A DNA stretch of 64,000 bases from Mauremys mutica. Taxonomy: Eukaryota > Chordata > Testudines > Geoemydidae. Below the pieces are notes generated by a model. It was not told the origin of the DNA. It ran no database searches and was given only the letters and a program-made list of their open reading frames with translations. The stretch covers positions 17,951,105-18,015,104 of the forward strand of contig NC_059081.1 in NCBI RefSeq assembly GCF_020497125.1. The letters run 5' to 3'. Position numbers and translations under genes: made by a program. Shown here piece by piece: positions 36,801 to 51,800 of this stretch (within the stretch, counting starts at the first letter, position 1; every line of letters starts with the position of its first letter).

Positions 36801-39800
36801 AAAGCTTCAGAAACAGAATATCTGCTGAACTGGACTCATAGTGACAGAGAGTCAGGTAGTATTTTCTGTTCTAACAGATTTGCACAAATGCACACAAAAT
36901 GCCTATTTTTTTCACTATAAGACAAGTTATCGCTTAATGTTCAGTTGATTATCTCAACATGATTCCTCTGAACATTACACAAAAAAACTTGGACCTCCTG
37001 CAGCAACGAATACAAGAGAAGAAGGAATGAAATGTAAAAACACATACCTTTTGGTGCTGCTCAGCCTGGCCTGTTGTTTAGAAATCTCTTCTGCAGCAAG
37101 AATAGGGCTACAAAAAGTATTGCCGCTTTTTCTGATAATTTTCTGCTTCATGGCTGTTAGACTACTCCATTCTCTCACAAAACTCTGAATCTGAAGGTCA
37201 AGTGGTTGATAGCACAAGTATTAAACAAAAATATTTAATTACACTGAAATGTTTTAGATTATTATATTTAAAATTATTTTGTCAACTGGAAAAAAGTTTG
37301 CTTGCTGTAAGATGTTCTTTTCTGGGATGTAATCATTTCTGATATGAGCTTCAAAGGTTCTGCTGAAACTTTAAGACTTGGGCCTGATCTAAACTTAAAA
37401 TATTTGCCTATATAGCTATGTCAATTAGGAGGGAGGTTGGGGGCAAGAGAGGGGGAAAAAACCACACGCTTCATCAATGTAACTATGCTGGCAAAGCCCA
37501 AGTTTAGACACACATCTGCTGGCACAAAATTATTTTGCTGATATAGCTTATATTGTTTAGGGAACAGGTTTTAATTGTACTGGAAAAAGAACTCTTTTGC
37601 AAATATAGCTGCATCTCCACTAGAAGGGTTTGCTGGTATAGCCGTACTGGCAAACCCTTCCTAGGGTAGCATAAAAATGTAGACAGATGTTTGAACATGG
37701 ACAACTCTGTTCAGCCTTTCTTATTCAAGCAAAACTTCCATTGCTCTCAACTGGGAGCTGTGGCTCAGTAAAGCGAGCTGAACAAAGTCAGCAATCAGGT
37801 TCACAGATACAACCCATGTCTCACTTAAAAAACCCCCAGCAGTGCTAGATCTGTTTCAGTACTAGAAGTGAATGGCATAACTATAGACAAGTTGAAAGAG
37901 CATTTTGTACTAAACCATGAGCTGGTTATGCTATGTGAAAAAACATCCACTTTGGGGACTACATTATTCCAGGTGTGACTTAAGCCTTATGCAGAAACAG
38001 GCCTTCAGAACCGAAAAAGTAGGCTATCATAATGATTTTCCTTTCCTCCTAATTTTCTTCCCTCATCCTTATTTTTGTGAATAAATGAAAATGAGTACAT
38101 GTCAGGATTTCTCTCCCACAGATCTGGAGCAGCATGGAAGAACACAATGAAATTGGACATTTCAGTGGAGCTGTGAATCAATGTTTTTTTTATTATTTAT
38201 TTTGTTAACATTTTACAGAATGTATCTCCCTCAGTTGACACTCAGAATGATGAAGGAGCAGAAGACGACAGGAGAAGAAGGGTCTATAAGCACTAGAAAC
38301 GCACGCCTCTCCAGAGCCTGAAACTGAAGCCAGGATTCTTGAGTTTCACTCTTCTACTGTCTAGTGAATAGCTCTGAAAAGCACTAACAAAATGTGTCTC
38401 TCTTCCTTCCCAGTAGCTGATCTACATGGATAATAGAACCTTCTACTGCTACCAGTTACTCAGTTAGCTCAATTGGTTGAGGTCTGTGCTGTAGATTTAA
38501 AGGTCCCAGCCTTGTGATAAATCATGAGGGAATCAATAGGATTAAACATGATGTAATTTGTTATTTTTAAGTTGCTTTTTTAAGAAGCTAGGAAATTGCA
38601 TTAAAGAACTTTGCTTAAAAAAATTAAGGGTCCAGTGTTGCAGGGCAACCTTAATAATGGCCTTTCCTAAATTCTGAGGGTTTGACTTTGAACCTAACAG
38701 TTCTAATGTCATGTTTTGGATGTTATCTTCATTATAGAGATAGAATTCACGGAGACTACAAGTCTCAGCACGTCATGCTCTACATTGATTTGAACAGTCT
38801 TGCTAAGAGAGGAGGGTGACCATAGAGCACACTGAGAACTCTGCGGCCTACGCACATCACAAGTGTGATAAAGTCAAGCATATTTTCTCGACTCACAGTA
38901 TGCCACTCTTAAAACGTAACCTTTAAGATATGTAATTTTGATAACGTATGAACATCACTTACTAATCCTGTAAATGAGAAACTAATTAATGTGATGATGA
39001 TTCTATCTACAGAAATGGTAACAGGAGGCGTGATAATTTGCCAAAGTAACAGAATGCACATTTATTATTCACATCAACATTTATAAAATCTGGCTGCATT
39101 GAGGAAACGTAATCAGCAACTGAAACTTAAGGCAGGGTAACAAAATAGTCTCCATTTATAAAAATTAAAGAAGTCCAAATTAAACATTACATTATTTTCA
39201 TAGCAAAATTTGAAAGATTGTTCTTACCAATGAACGATTTTGTTTTTGCTGAAAATTCTCTGGTAAATCCTCCCAATTATCCAATTTTATATCCAATGGA
39301 ATAAAATTACAGTTCAGCGATTTTCCATCCTGGAGACACAATACAGACAATTTAGTTAAACCCACTAAATCCTGAAGGAATCCAAGTCTTTTAATTTTGT
39401 TTACAATTGTAATGTAATACAATGTAGAAAAAGTACCAATTTTTTTCAATGGCTACCCAAACAATCTAATTTCCTAATATTAGAAGAAATTCATAAGGTA
39501 TTTGCACGGTGGATGTAAAAGCACAGTAAGACTACCAATTCAGGAAATTTGATTCATAGTATTATACTGCAACTAAAGAGGACTACAATTTTACCTCTAA
39601 GCATCATCTTCACCTACATATAATATATCATCTTTGAACAGATCTGAAGCACAAACTTCACTAAATTAAATAACAGAGAGTTATTAACTCAACTGTACTG
39701 CATAGCACAGGGGACAACTGTAGAATTTTTACTTGAGTGGAGAAAATGACTCTCTGCCACTTTAAATCAGTGACAGAACATGCTGTGGTGAAGCGTGTTC

Positions 39801-42800
39801 AAGCATGCTCAGTGCCTCCTCTGTGCTCTGAGGAAGTTCTTTCTCAGATGATTGTCAACAAGTGAGCTGCCACGTAAAGTCCATGCAGGCCAAAGCCTTG
39901 TTCATGACAGAAAAAGAGCTCTGTTGGGGAAAAATAAAGGCAGACCTCTAAAGTATGTCACAGTACACAAGATAGAGACACTCTCCAGATGCACTTTTGG
40001 CTGAGGAGAAGACCCACTAATCTGGGAACCAGAAGACCATCAGACTCTGAGCTCTAATCTTACCTCTTGTACCGATTGTTGTTTATATTCTGTGTATTTC
40101 AAACTGAGTATGGCCTCATACCATTCACTCTAGGAGGGAGGCAAATATTATCCTCATTTTACAAATAAAGCAACTGAGAGCTTCACTTGCACAAGGTCTC
40201 TTCAGGCAGCATTGGCACTAGAACCCAGATCTTGAATATGAATGACCCATGGGCCAAGTATGTGTTGTTTTTAGTAGCGGCTCCATATAGAGGATAACAC
40301 TAATTTCTACAGCTATAGCAGTAGATCTCTGTGGTGAGGATGTAAAGGTTTTTGGTTCAAATGCTGCTGCAGAGCCATGTGGGTTATATGAAGGAATTTG
40401 TTTTCCCAGTTCATTTAAACAAATGGTTTATTTAATTCACAGAGTAGAAAACTTTCATTCATGTTGAGACTTGCACCAGAACCCAGGTGTTCCACATTTC
40501 AGTTGCTTCTGAAACACAACAGCTGGTTTGAAGATTGATAGGTTTGTAAGAAAAGGTCCATTAAACTGAAGATGTCTCCTTCCGAAAACCAGCAGAGAGT
40601 TGGAATGAAACAGTGACAGCAATGCCCCAAATGACAATTGAAAATAAGTTTACTAATTTTTTTTTTTGGACTCCCAAAATCTTTGGATACCAATGGGAGG
40701 TTTCTTAATTTGTTTTGTTCAAAAGGTGATCTGACATTACATATATGGCACCAGTTGCTTAGTTTTCTGAAACTTGGGAGAAAACAATATTATGTTTGCA
40801 GGTTGAAATGACGCACTGTCATAATTTTTACTGACATTCAGAATGTTTACCAAAGGTCAATGGTGGATTCTCCAACACTTCAATTTTTAAATCAATATTG
40901 GATGTTTTTCTAAAATATATGATTTTATGCAGGAATTATTTTGGGGAAGCCTGTGTTATATAAGTGGTCAGATTAGATGATCACAATGGTCCCCTCTGGT
41001 TCTGGAATCTATGAATGTTCTGCCAATACAAACATTTTAATTATCTTTTTGAACATTTTAAAGAATACCCTTGACTACAACTTTGATCCAACACTTACTG
41101 GTGGACAGGAGCTTTTAGTATTTTATTTAACTGAAAGACTGGTAAGTTATTGTAAACCATTTACAAACCAAACCACAGTCATACATAAACATGTAATTTT
41201 AATTATATATATATTCCCAAAATGATTGAAAAATCAAATAGAAAATATTTTTTTTCTAATTTTCACCAAGGAAGATGGCTTAGTCACATAAGTAAATACA
41301 ATTTCAAGTCCAACTAGGGACTTTCATTTTTCACCCTGGAAAAGTTTGGTGCTGGATTGTGGTGGTGGTGGTTCCTGATCATAGTTGAAGTTTTTGGTAA
41401 AACAATTCTCCAAGCATTCTGCTAGCATATAAAACGGTTACTAAACTTCTGTAACTGTTGTTCTTCGAGATGTATTGCTCGTGTCCAGTCCACGTCAGGG
41501 GTGCACACGCTGCATGCACCGTTGCTGGAGACTTTTCTCCCAGCAGTATCTGTATGGCCGGCTCTATTGCCCACTGGAGGCCCACGCTTATGCACCAGTA
41601 TAAGGAGCGCCGCCGGCCCTGCACCCTCTCAGTTCCTTCTTGCTGTCAACTCTGGCCATGGGGAAGGAGGGCAGGTCATGGAATGGACATGAGCAACACA
41701 TCACGAAGAACAACAGTTACGGAGGGTTAGTAACTGTTTTTTTCTTCTTCAAGTGCTTGCTCATGTCCATTCCATGTCAGGTGACTCACAAGCAGTGCCC
41801 TCAGAGGTGGGCTAGGAGTTTACAGGTGAGTGGATTGTAACACAGCTCTGCCAAAACTGGCATCATCCCTGCCTTGCTGGGTGATGGCATAATGGACCGC
41901 GAACATGTGGACCGAGGACCACATTGCAGCTCTGCAAATGTCCTGAATCAGCACCTGTGCCAGGAAGCCTGCAGAAGACACCTGTGCCCTTGTCGAATGG
42001 GCCTTTACCATTGGCGATGGGTGAACGACCCGTTGGGGGAGGGCTAGCCCGCGGCCCCTCCCCCCCAATGCAGCCCAGGGCGCACCCCCCCCTCCCCGTG
42101 ACCCTCAGTCCCCCATGCACCCCCAGTCCTGGAGCGCCAGGCAGAAGAGGGCCTGTATCTCCTGGATGAGAAGGGTCCCTAAAGAGGGACAGGGAAGGGG
42201 TGTGTGGTGGAGGGATGGAAATAAACAGGAGGATATACCCCATGGTGATGGTGCTGAGCACCCAGCATTCTGATGTAATTGCTGCCCAAACAGGGAGGTA
42301 GGAGGAAAGGTGATAGAAAAATAAAGGGTGGGGGGGTTTCCAGATCCAGAAGGGAGACTGGAAGTCCGTCCCTGTGTGTGCCTTCAAAAGGCCTGAGTAG
42401 GCCTGCCTGGCGCATTGCTAGTACTCTGCCGGGAGGAGGAGGCTGGTAGGCTCTGGCGGCACCTGTAACCTCTCCCTTTGCGCTAGATGGTCTCGTGCCT
42501 GGATGGACCTGAGAAGCAAAGGGGCTGCTGAGGCCTAAAATGCCTGCACGAGGCTGCTGATGTATAAAGGCCCAGGGATCTAGTGTGGCTCTGGAGTCTT
42601 TAACTCCATGCAGCTTCGTGTCCATTTGGTCCGAGAACAACGAGGACCCTTTGAACGGAAAGTCCCGCACTAATTGCTGGACCTCTTGTGACAGCCCTGA
42701 TAGCAGCCCTGAGCCCCTCCTCATGGCGACTGCCAACAGGTCAGTCTGGAGGGAGGTCCTCGCCATGGTCTTTCCCTCTTCAACAATGGCCCCAAACTCC

Positions 42801-45800
42801 TGCCACACTTCTTGGGGCAGTGACTCTTTGAAGTGCATCATGGAGTCCTAAATGCCGAAGTTGTATCGCCCTAGTAGCACTTGTTGGTTTACAATAAGCA
42901 ACTGGGGGCTCGCAGTAGAATAAACTTTTCTACTGAACAGGTCCAAGCATTTGTGACAGGTTCCCCCTGGGGTGCCACCTAGAAGCTCCCCATTCAGTTT
43001 TTGTTCCTCAGGTGTTTCCAGGAGTCTTCTTGTCTGGGGAGTGAAGAACCGAGAGCAGATCTGCAGCTTGTCACAGCAGTACAGTGAGAGAGAGAGCCCA
43101 GGTTGTTGTGTCAGAGGTCTCAGTGGTACTGCAGTTCCAGGTGGCACCCTGGGAGGAACCCATCACATAGTTCTGCCTCCTAGTTTTTTGGGGTAGCACT
43201 GGCCTGGGCCCTGCCTATCCCGCTCATTGGCAGCAGCAACCACCAGGGAACCGGGAGATGGGTAGGAGTACATATAATCATAGCCCTTTGTGGGCACGTA
43301 ATACTCCTTCTCTGCCCTCTTGGAAGTTGAGGGCAGAGAAGCGGGGCTCTGCCAGAGTGCCTTTATCACCCTGAATACCTCCTGGTGCATGGGGAAAGCC
43401 ACCTTGGCTGCAGCCGCAGCTGTCAAAATATCAAAAATGGGGTCTGCAGGTTGTTTGAACTCCTCCACCTCCAGGCCCAGATTGGAGATGATTTTCTTAA
43501 GAAGCTCCTGGTGGTGTTTGATATCACTGGGGGATATAGGGTTAGCAGTCCCCACGAGTGCCTCATCTGGGGAAGATGAGCAGGAAGCCACCGGAGGGGC
43601 TGGGTCCTTGATCTGTCCTGGGGCCCCTTCAATTGGGAGTACCATGGGGATCTCGGTGCCATGGTCTGAGTCCAAAGCCAGTTTTGCCATGGGCTGAGGC
43701 GGGGCCGCAGTGCTCCTCTCAGAGGTCACTACTGAAAGGGAGTGCAAAGAGTGACCCAGTGCCACTGGGATCCCCCATGGATTCCAGTACTGCCAGTAGA
43801 CTGGCCATTGACCCAGGGCCTATGGGACCATGGATGGATGGCACCGACATCTGTGGTGGTGGTGCCTCTTCAGAGGCGATGCTGATTCCTCTTTGGAGCC
43901 CAATGAAGATGCTTCATAGGATGACCAAGGCAGTGCTGTCACGACCTTTAGTTAACTCTGATGGGGGTCCGGAGAGAGAGGCCTCGGTACTAGGGAATGG
44001 CTCCGAGTACTTGGAGATCAATGCAGATATTCCGATGACCGGTGCCGGGGTTCTGGCAACTGGTGCCAGGACTCACATGAGTGGTGCTGCAGTTCAGTAG
44101 ACCGACACTTGGCCTCCAGGGACTGGTGTCGCAGTGCCGGAGAACGATGTTGGGTATCTGGTGACCAATGCCTGGGATTTGGTGATCAGCGCATAGGCTG
44201 AGACAACCAGCATCTAGGTGATGGAGACCGGGGCCGGCAAGCTGGGGACGGGCACCTCGATGCCCAAGACCTGGTCAGAGACAGAGACTGGTGATGGGCT
44301 GGGGACCACTGACAGGGCCCAAACTCGGGTTTCCCTCTTGAGACAACGGCCTTAGGTGGCTCCCCTGCCACAGGCTGGCGATCCCTAGGCCTGGGCGGGA
44401 TTCAAAGGGCCATTATGTCTTTGGCAGCCTGAAAGGCTTTGGGCGTGGACAGTGCCCACATGTGCTACATGCCTCTGCTGACACCCAGCATACTTGGGGG
44501 ATCCCTCGGCGGGGATCTGTAAGTTCCCCAGCCATATGCCTTTGAGGGGATAGCGAGTGGCCTGACATGGGTCACATCTCGCCCCCAAGGCTTCTCTGGT
44601 CTTCTTGAGGCATAGGGGAGTGCCTCTCTCTGTGCCACTTTGCCTGTACTGGAGAGGTTGAGTGGTACCGGAAGGGACCTGGTGCTGGTGGAGCACTGCA
44701 CTCGGAGGAGGAGGTGCTCGATGCCAAGTCCGATCTGCCTGGCTTGGAGGCCGATCTCAGTCCAGCTTTCCATAAGGAGGGCTTTCAGTCTGATGTCCCT
44801 GTCATTTGCGTGCGGGGTCTGAAACCCCTCAGATCTGACATTTATCTTTTACATGAGTTTCCCCCAAGCACTTTAAACACCTGGAGTGATGATCACTCAC
44901 AAGCATAGGCTTTATGCAAGCTGCACAAGGCTTGAAACTCGGGGATCGGGGCAGGCCCCGTCCCGGGAACAAAGTCCCTTAAGGGGACTAACAACTAACT
45001 CTAAAAAAATGACTTAAGCTACTAAAAACGATCAACTATATACAACGAGAGTTCAGAAAAACACTGGGAGAAGGCTTGCTGAAGCAAGAGAAAGAGCGTT
45101 CCAGCAACCGTCATGGGTGCTAAGAAGGAACTGATAGGGTGCAGAGCCAACAGAGCCCCTTATATTGGCGCATATGTGCAGGCCTCCAAAGGGCAATAGA
45201 GCTGGCCCTACGGATACTGCTGGGAGAAAACACTCTGACAACAGTGCACATGGCATATGCACATCTGACATGGAATGGACATGAGCAAGGAATCAAAAGT
45301 TATCTGATAGTACTTTAACAGAAAACATCTGTTGTTATGTTGCACTCTATTGTCTTCTAGATTAAAGCACCATTTTCAAGAGCCTGACTCAGAGCCTATA
45401 TATGTCAACAGAGAGACTCCCTTTGATTTTAATTTTGGATAAGGCCCTGTAAGAGCACCTTCACAAGATGACAATGATTATCTCTTTCTTCAACTCATTT
45501 TAGCAATAATTGGAAAGGCAAGATTTTTACAACCAGGAGAGGAAAAAGTCTACCACACTAATAACTAAATGTTATGAAACTCCTATTTTACAGCAAAGAA
45601 ACCTCATAAACCACTAACATTTGTACCTCAATAGATAACCCAATTTATCAGCCTTCTAAAATATATCTATTGAGAAAACAATTTGTTTGTAAGCTAGGAG
45701 AAAAGTTATCTTGTCTAGTGAACTATTATTAATTCCTTGGTGGAAAAGAACTAGAAGATAAATTGCCTAATTTTTGTACATCTCAGTTAATAAAAAAGAA

Positions 45801-48800
45801 AGCTTTGGGATGAAACAAGAAAATTAATATATAAATACATGCGTTGTAAACCTTTCATTATTATAAAGTAAAATGTTGCCCTATAATGAAACCTGTACAG
45901 ATTGAGTGCATTGTAATACTTACCTTTGTATAGAGGTGAATTCTATCAGTATTCCTACTTGCACAGAAGTTCAGCACATCATACACTGGAAAAGTATCTG
46001 AATTATCAACATGTCCTATAAAAAATAAGAAAAGTTTTTGTTTTTTTTAATCTAATCTTCATTACTTGGAGCAAAAATGGAAAATGAGCACACCAGCCAC
46101 AGAAAAAGGTTAACTAGATCTAAAAGTCATAAGATGAGAGCCTTACATTGCTCTTTCAATACATATTAGGCTTTGCTTCGCATCTAAAATGGTGTCCTTG
46201 GGGGAAGCTACAAAAAAGTATTTGATATTTAGTTTGGAACTTAGAATTAAAACTTAGACAAGGTTCTAACAACTTAAGCAATATCATTCTAATAAACTTT
46301 TCTCTAATGATGTTTCTAATGGTATAATATACACAAACTACTACCTCTGTTTTGTACCAGTTCTGTCTGTTCGAGCATGAGACATCCTTCTAATATTGTA
46401 TTTTTTATCCTTAGGTTGTAAGGTCTTGGGTGCAGGGACAGTATTTTTGTATGTGTTTGTATCAGACTTACCCCAAGACGGACTCAATTCTGACTGGAGT
46501 GCCTGAATACTATTCTTATATAAATAATATTTCATTACAAATCTTTATTTAAAGTATCACAGCAACACATCATACCTCTATCCTTACCTAATTCAAACCA
46601 CTCCAAGATAAAAGTCTGTACACTCCAAGTAGTTCAGGGAAGACAGCAATAGGGTTGGTGAAAATCCATACCTTAACTGCTTGCTATAGGGCTCGGGACT
46701 GGAACCCAGAGTAGAGGGTAGGCCTGGGCTTCCCTGCCATCCACTACAGAATGGCATTGCTGGGGGCAGTGAACAAGATGACTACCTGATTCACTGCAGG
46801 AGTGACACAGTCAGGGCAGTGGATGAGAGGACTGTCTGATGCTGCTTGTGCAGGGAGACTTGGAAAATCTCCCTGCGGAAGGGGAAATCACAGAGTGACC
46901 TGGCCAGAGGGCCAAGTCAGGAAGCAACCATAGTATGATTCAGTGAATAGGAGGAAAGCTGCATGGTGGAAGACCAGAAACGAGACGCTGAATCAGGCAG
47001 AACTAATCCCCAGAGTCGCCAGAAAGCGATGCCACCCGTGGTGAGTAAAGCACCCTGTGATGGTGTGCTTACAAGAAGGTGTTATAGTAGTTACATGAAT
47101 ACGTGGAAGCATCTTTTACTTAAGTTTTAAAAAGTTAGACACATTCTGGGTGTTGCTGAACAAACTGAATGAGAATGAATAAGAACATGCATAATTTTAT
47201 AGTGACAAAAATCGTATCCATAAGAATGAACATGAATACCAGGCATTCTACATGTCACAGAAATTCTGTATCTAACAGCTCAATATGACCTGTACTAGCA
47301 GGCCAACGGACAACTAGGATGCGCACCGCAAAATTCACTGCATCCTGCCGTGCACAAACGAAGCCACAAAGTAGAAGAAACCTATAGGAAAGATGGGCAG
47401 GAGAAAATTAAAGAAAAAAGGAGGGAAATTAAAAGGACCTTTGTATTTTTACCCCATACGTGTTTCTCATGAAACATTAGCATGTATCTATGTTGTGTAC
47501 AATAGACTAGTATCTGCAGCCACAAAGTTCAATAAAATGACACAGTGTACCATGGATCAACAACCTGCTAATTGGCAGTTGCTCACAGGGCATACTTGTC
47601 ATGCAACCCAAAAGCAAACTGTGAACAATACTATGTATATCTGTGGTTCTGCCACAGTTGGATGAGAATGTTGGGTTCAGCCCACCTGACAATTCATCTG
47701 GCTGTACTATGGTGAAACACAGAAACCCAGTGGTCATTCTGCAGGTGTCAGCGTTTTTGTGTTTCAGATATGTGGTTTCCAAATGAATCTGCATCCCAGT
47801 GTTTATGTTTAATGCAATTTTGCATAACTGCTATGGCAGATTGGCTCAACTAGGAATCCTATTTTTCTTTACCTTCTTGAGGCTTTTGCTCCCATTCTTC
47901 AGATCCATCTTCAATGGCATTAGCTACTTCTCCCCCAATCTCATCAGATGATTCAGTCGCTGTTTGTACTAAGTCCTTTCTCTCATCGTCTGCATTGCAT
48001 ACTGCTATACCTCTGATTTTTCTAGAGTCCTGTGGTGCATTTTCTCCTTCACTCAGAGTAGAGGGAGGATCATTCACTTGATTTGTATTCTTTTTATCTA
48101 TAGTTAAAGAAATAGGAAAGTGATCAATTTTACTTTGCTTCTATAAAAATAGTTAAATAAATAAGATAAATATTAGACAGTAATATTAATTTATATTTGA
48201 AACAAAGTATCCTAAAATGTATTTTGGTTATAATAATCCAGTAGTTAATTCTGAAAGAACAGCTGTGCCATAAATGAAATGAAATTAATTTTAGACTTGC
48301 TGAAATATTAACAGATAATTTTAAACAATGAAACACCTGAAAACTGTAATCTTTAAGTTTAAACTTCAATATTAAAAATATTTCAAATTGCATGATGTTG
48401 AAAATTACATATTATTCAGCATATTATTCCTAATGTTGAACAATACTAATGTTAATACATTTCAATACAATTTTTAAAGTTCAGCTGATACAGTATTTAT
48501 TATTCATCTGAGGAAAATATATAGATCAATTGCTTATTCTCTCTCCACCCCACAGCAAATATATTTTATTTTAGAAACTAGAGCTTAATGTCTGTGAAAT
48601 CAATTAGAACCAATATAAATATATTTGTTTCTATTCTTTTCCTTAAGAGAATTTTAGCGACTATGACATTGGAAACAAAAGTCCTCTATGGAATAGATAT
48701 TACACAGACACTGCTTACTGATGTGTGTCAGCCAGTGAGTTAAACAGAGTATTCACTACTGAAACTGTCAACAATGCTACCAACTATGGTGGTAGCTTTT

Positions 48801-51800
48801 ATTTTATGGCTATTTGTCATCCAAGAACTGAAGCAAGTCCACTAACTCAGGTCCCTGGAGCAAATTAATATGATCTTCTCACATCTTAATAGTATTAAAA
48901 AGGTACAAGCAGTATGTTATACATTCAACTTAATTTCAAAACAGTAGAAATCATGATGAATAAAGTATGTACACTGTGCAATAAGCACAACAGGATCAGT
49001 AATTTCCTAAGGGTAATTTTCTGTTTTGCTTATGAAATATGAAGTTTAAAATGTCCTTTAGTTGATTATGCTATTTCAAAAAGAAAATATAAAAGGCTAA
49101 TAGCTCTTATTATTTGTGTTTAAACAGATTTTTAAAAAATGCCTACTCATCTTTTCTCCACAAACAATCTAGATGACAGTAATACCAAAATGTATATACC
49201 ATGAGGACAGATAGTTAGGACTTTGTAACAATCTTTAGGCTATTTTAAAACAAACTTACTATGGACATTCCAATTTTACTCTTTGAGGGGAGAAATTTAA
49301 ATATTTAAAAATTTAAAAACTTTTTATGTCTTAAATGTTAGCTCTTGTGACAATTACATACTTGTTAAACTAAGTAAAGCATCTACACTGCATCATTTGG
49401 CTGTGAAAAGATAGGAAAAAAATCTATAATTTCACTGGCTTGTTGATAATGATAAATCCTCTGAAGGGAAAGAAAGCAGCAGGGCTCTGACTGTAGGGCA
49501 TGCTTGCTGCCATGGAAACAATTTCTGCTGCTGCTCATTGAATTTACATCCTACTGACTTTAATCAGGTATCCATTTTTGATAAATTAATGTCATACCAC
49601 AGGACTTTCGGAAATAAGCTCCTGACCAAAATTAGGAGACAATTTCAAAAATTCCATCTCATGTGATGATTTTATTCTTCATATTTTGTCTTAATTTGTA
49701 AATATGTATTCTAGAACAAAAACACTATAATCTTTGAAGCAAAAGAAAATAGGAATATGCCTATTCAGTTACAATGTGAAGCATGGGTTACTTACCATCA
49801 CTGCCACGAGGACATTCGCAGATTTCACAATAAGGTAATAACAAATTATTAGTGTAAGTGCAAAGACTACAACACCAGGCTTTGGCTAAAGGTGATTTTT
49901 TCCTTGAATTAGACAGAGAGTCACTAGAAAACTCATGATCAGTTTCTTTGGTAAACAAAGAGTTTGTTTTTCCAGGCAAAGTTTTTCTCTTTTTCTTACT
50001 AGAGCTGCTTTGGGTAGGTGTACTTATAGCTCTTGGTCTTTTAGCTTCAGGCTCACAACCATTTTCATAACAAATTGCATCCACATCAATTATTTCTCTG
50101 GCATCCAAATGCCTGCTGCCCTCCTCTATGTCCTTTGCTGGTGTGACTTTAGAATCTCCTAAAGTAAAGTTCAGTGATTTATCCCAAGAATCAATTTTGC
50201 GTTTTTTCTCAGTAGATGGTTTTGGTGAAAAGAAGGCACGAATGTCATGTTGTTTTTCTTTTTCAAACTAGGAAAGAGAAACAAACATTACCAAACATAC
50301 AGATCCAAAATTTCTCCAGTAGATATAGTCCACATGTTTAAAGTTGTAACTTTTTTCCCCTCAATTATGGGTCTTTTGTCTTTATAATTTGAGGTATTTT
50401 TTAAATTTTTAATTAGTAGATAGAAAAGGACAGACACTCTCTTTTAATTATTTAAACTCAATTTAAAAGTAATTTAATGCTATTTCTCAACTATGATAAT
50501 TTTTAATATTCCAGTCAAAATTTTAAATCAGCATAAGCATAGCACAAATGTACAGAATTGTTAGTGTGGTACTTTAAAAAAAATGATATACAACAGAATG
50601 AGAGAGATTTACTATCATTTTAGAATAATTCTATATATACATACTGGATGTTTACCGATGTAATAAGCTAACACAACTACAAAACTAGCCAAATTCCCAG
50701 TTTCCTTGAGGTTTTGTACTATAGGCTCTAGCTTTTAGGACATGTCTAGCACTAGGAAAAAATTCATACTTTTAACATATGTCAAAATGCTAGTGTAGAC
50801 AAGGCAGTTGCAGTTTTAACAAATGTTAGCAGGTTCCCTAGGGAAATCCTAATATTTTTACATTGTATTTCAACACATTAGTTAATACATGTTAAAACTT
50901 TTTCTCCCCTACTGATGACAAGGCCTTATAGGTAACAGTTTGACTTGTCATCAAGCAGAATAATGTCCAGGATTTACTAGGTATTTTGAATTTCATGTCT
51001 CCATTTGTAAACTTCAAATAATTAATTACTATAGGCTAAGTGCTATACATGTACTAGGAAGGGAGTTTTGTATCAAAATAGATTGGCTGGACGTCTTACT
51101 GAATTTTTTTTTCTTTTAACATAGTAATACTTTAAAAACTCAACCATGACAGTGTAATTATTGTGACACTATATCGTATACCCTTCCACGGTGAAAAGCA
51201 GTACGAAAAACGTTGGAGAATAATCAGATTCTTTTCCTCATCCATTTGACTGAACAACATAAGATGTAAATCTCTGAAGTAAGAGAGGCAGTGTTTATAA
51301 AGTCAAAACAGAGTCAGGAGACTTGCATTCTAATCCCAACTCTCATAGTGATTCTCTGTGTGAGTTTGGGTAAATCACATATCCTCTCTGTACCTCAGCT
51401 TCTCCATTTACAAAATGGAGATAATCCTTATCTGTATTTTGAAACTGTCATGGTTTAAACTAAATCCATTATTTATTAAATTAATTTGTACAGTCAAGCT
51501 GTAAAGAGTTAACATTTGGAAAGAATTAAAAGCTGTTCTCTTTCCTTAAGTACTAGTTCTTCCTAAGCAATGTCATTTTCAAATAGCTTACTGACTCAAA
51601 CAGTTTGGGTTAAAATGTGTACATATTAAAAACTATTGCAATTTTTATACTCCAAGGGAGCACTAATACCTACAGTGTATTCACATTCATTTGAAATGAA
51701 ATTAATACTCCATCCAGTGAATTATTACATATTGGCAACACTAAGGACGTAAAATGATGAACGAACATTTAAATCAGTGCTGCAATTGCATCAGTCGGAA

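Larger units (their letters stand above)
33925..37047 (-). other. ZRANB3: ZRANB3 intron with a MITE
   Basis: Contents include a Harbinger-type MITE (35556-35837), two stretches near 34510-34610 and 34860-35105 that look like old dispersed repeats, and a TAAA-rich run at 36693-36712. The rest is unrecognised. Confidence 0.8.
41434..45291 (-). mobile_element. DIRS-like element, internally deleted
   Basis: The left end region (about 41464-41680) and the right end region (45060-45291) are inverted relatives of each other, both containing a CATGGAATGGACATGAGCAA-type sequence. Within the left end GTTGTTCTTCGAGATGTATTGC folds against CACGAAGAACAACAGTTAC at 41698-41717. Coding remnants on the minus strand are a capsid-like (gag) frame and the end of a tyrosine recombinase. 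The reverse transcriptase is missing. Inverted ends and a tyrosine recombinase are DIRS features. Confidence 0.75.
39330..45923 (-). other. ZRANB3: ZRANB3 intron holding the DIRS-like element
   Basis: A 6.6-kb intron. It contains a MIR fragment, a CR1 tail and the DIRS-like element at 41434-45291. The flanks 45292-45923 and 39330-40065 show nothing recognised. Confidence 0.8.

Noticed and set aside
36975..37217. Continuation of the 37190 exon upstream and downstream as one 80-codon protein
   Set aside because: Real exon limits at 37048 and 37190 are set by splice sites and phase; the extra codons are intron.
38462..38525. Functional tRNA gene
   Set aside because: Only an A-box-like stretch is convincing; no acceptor stem or full cloverleaf could be drawn.
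43320..44100. Plus-strand frames of 125 and 155 codons
   Set aside because: They are antisense to the DIRS gag remnant, which has recognisable motifs on the minus strand.
46660..47060. Possible retroviral primer-site or LTR region
   Set aside because: No paired terminal repeats, coding remnant or primer-binding site was found.
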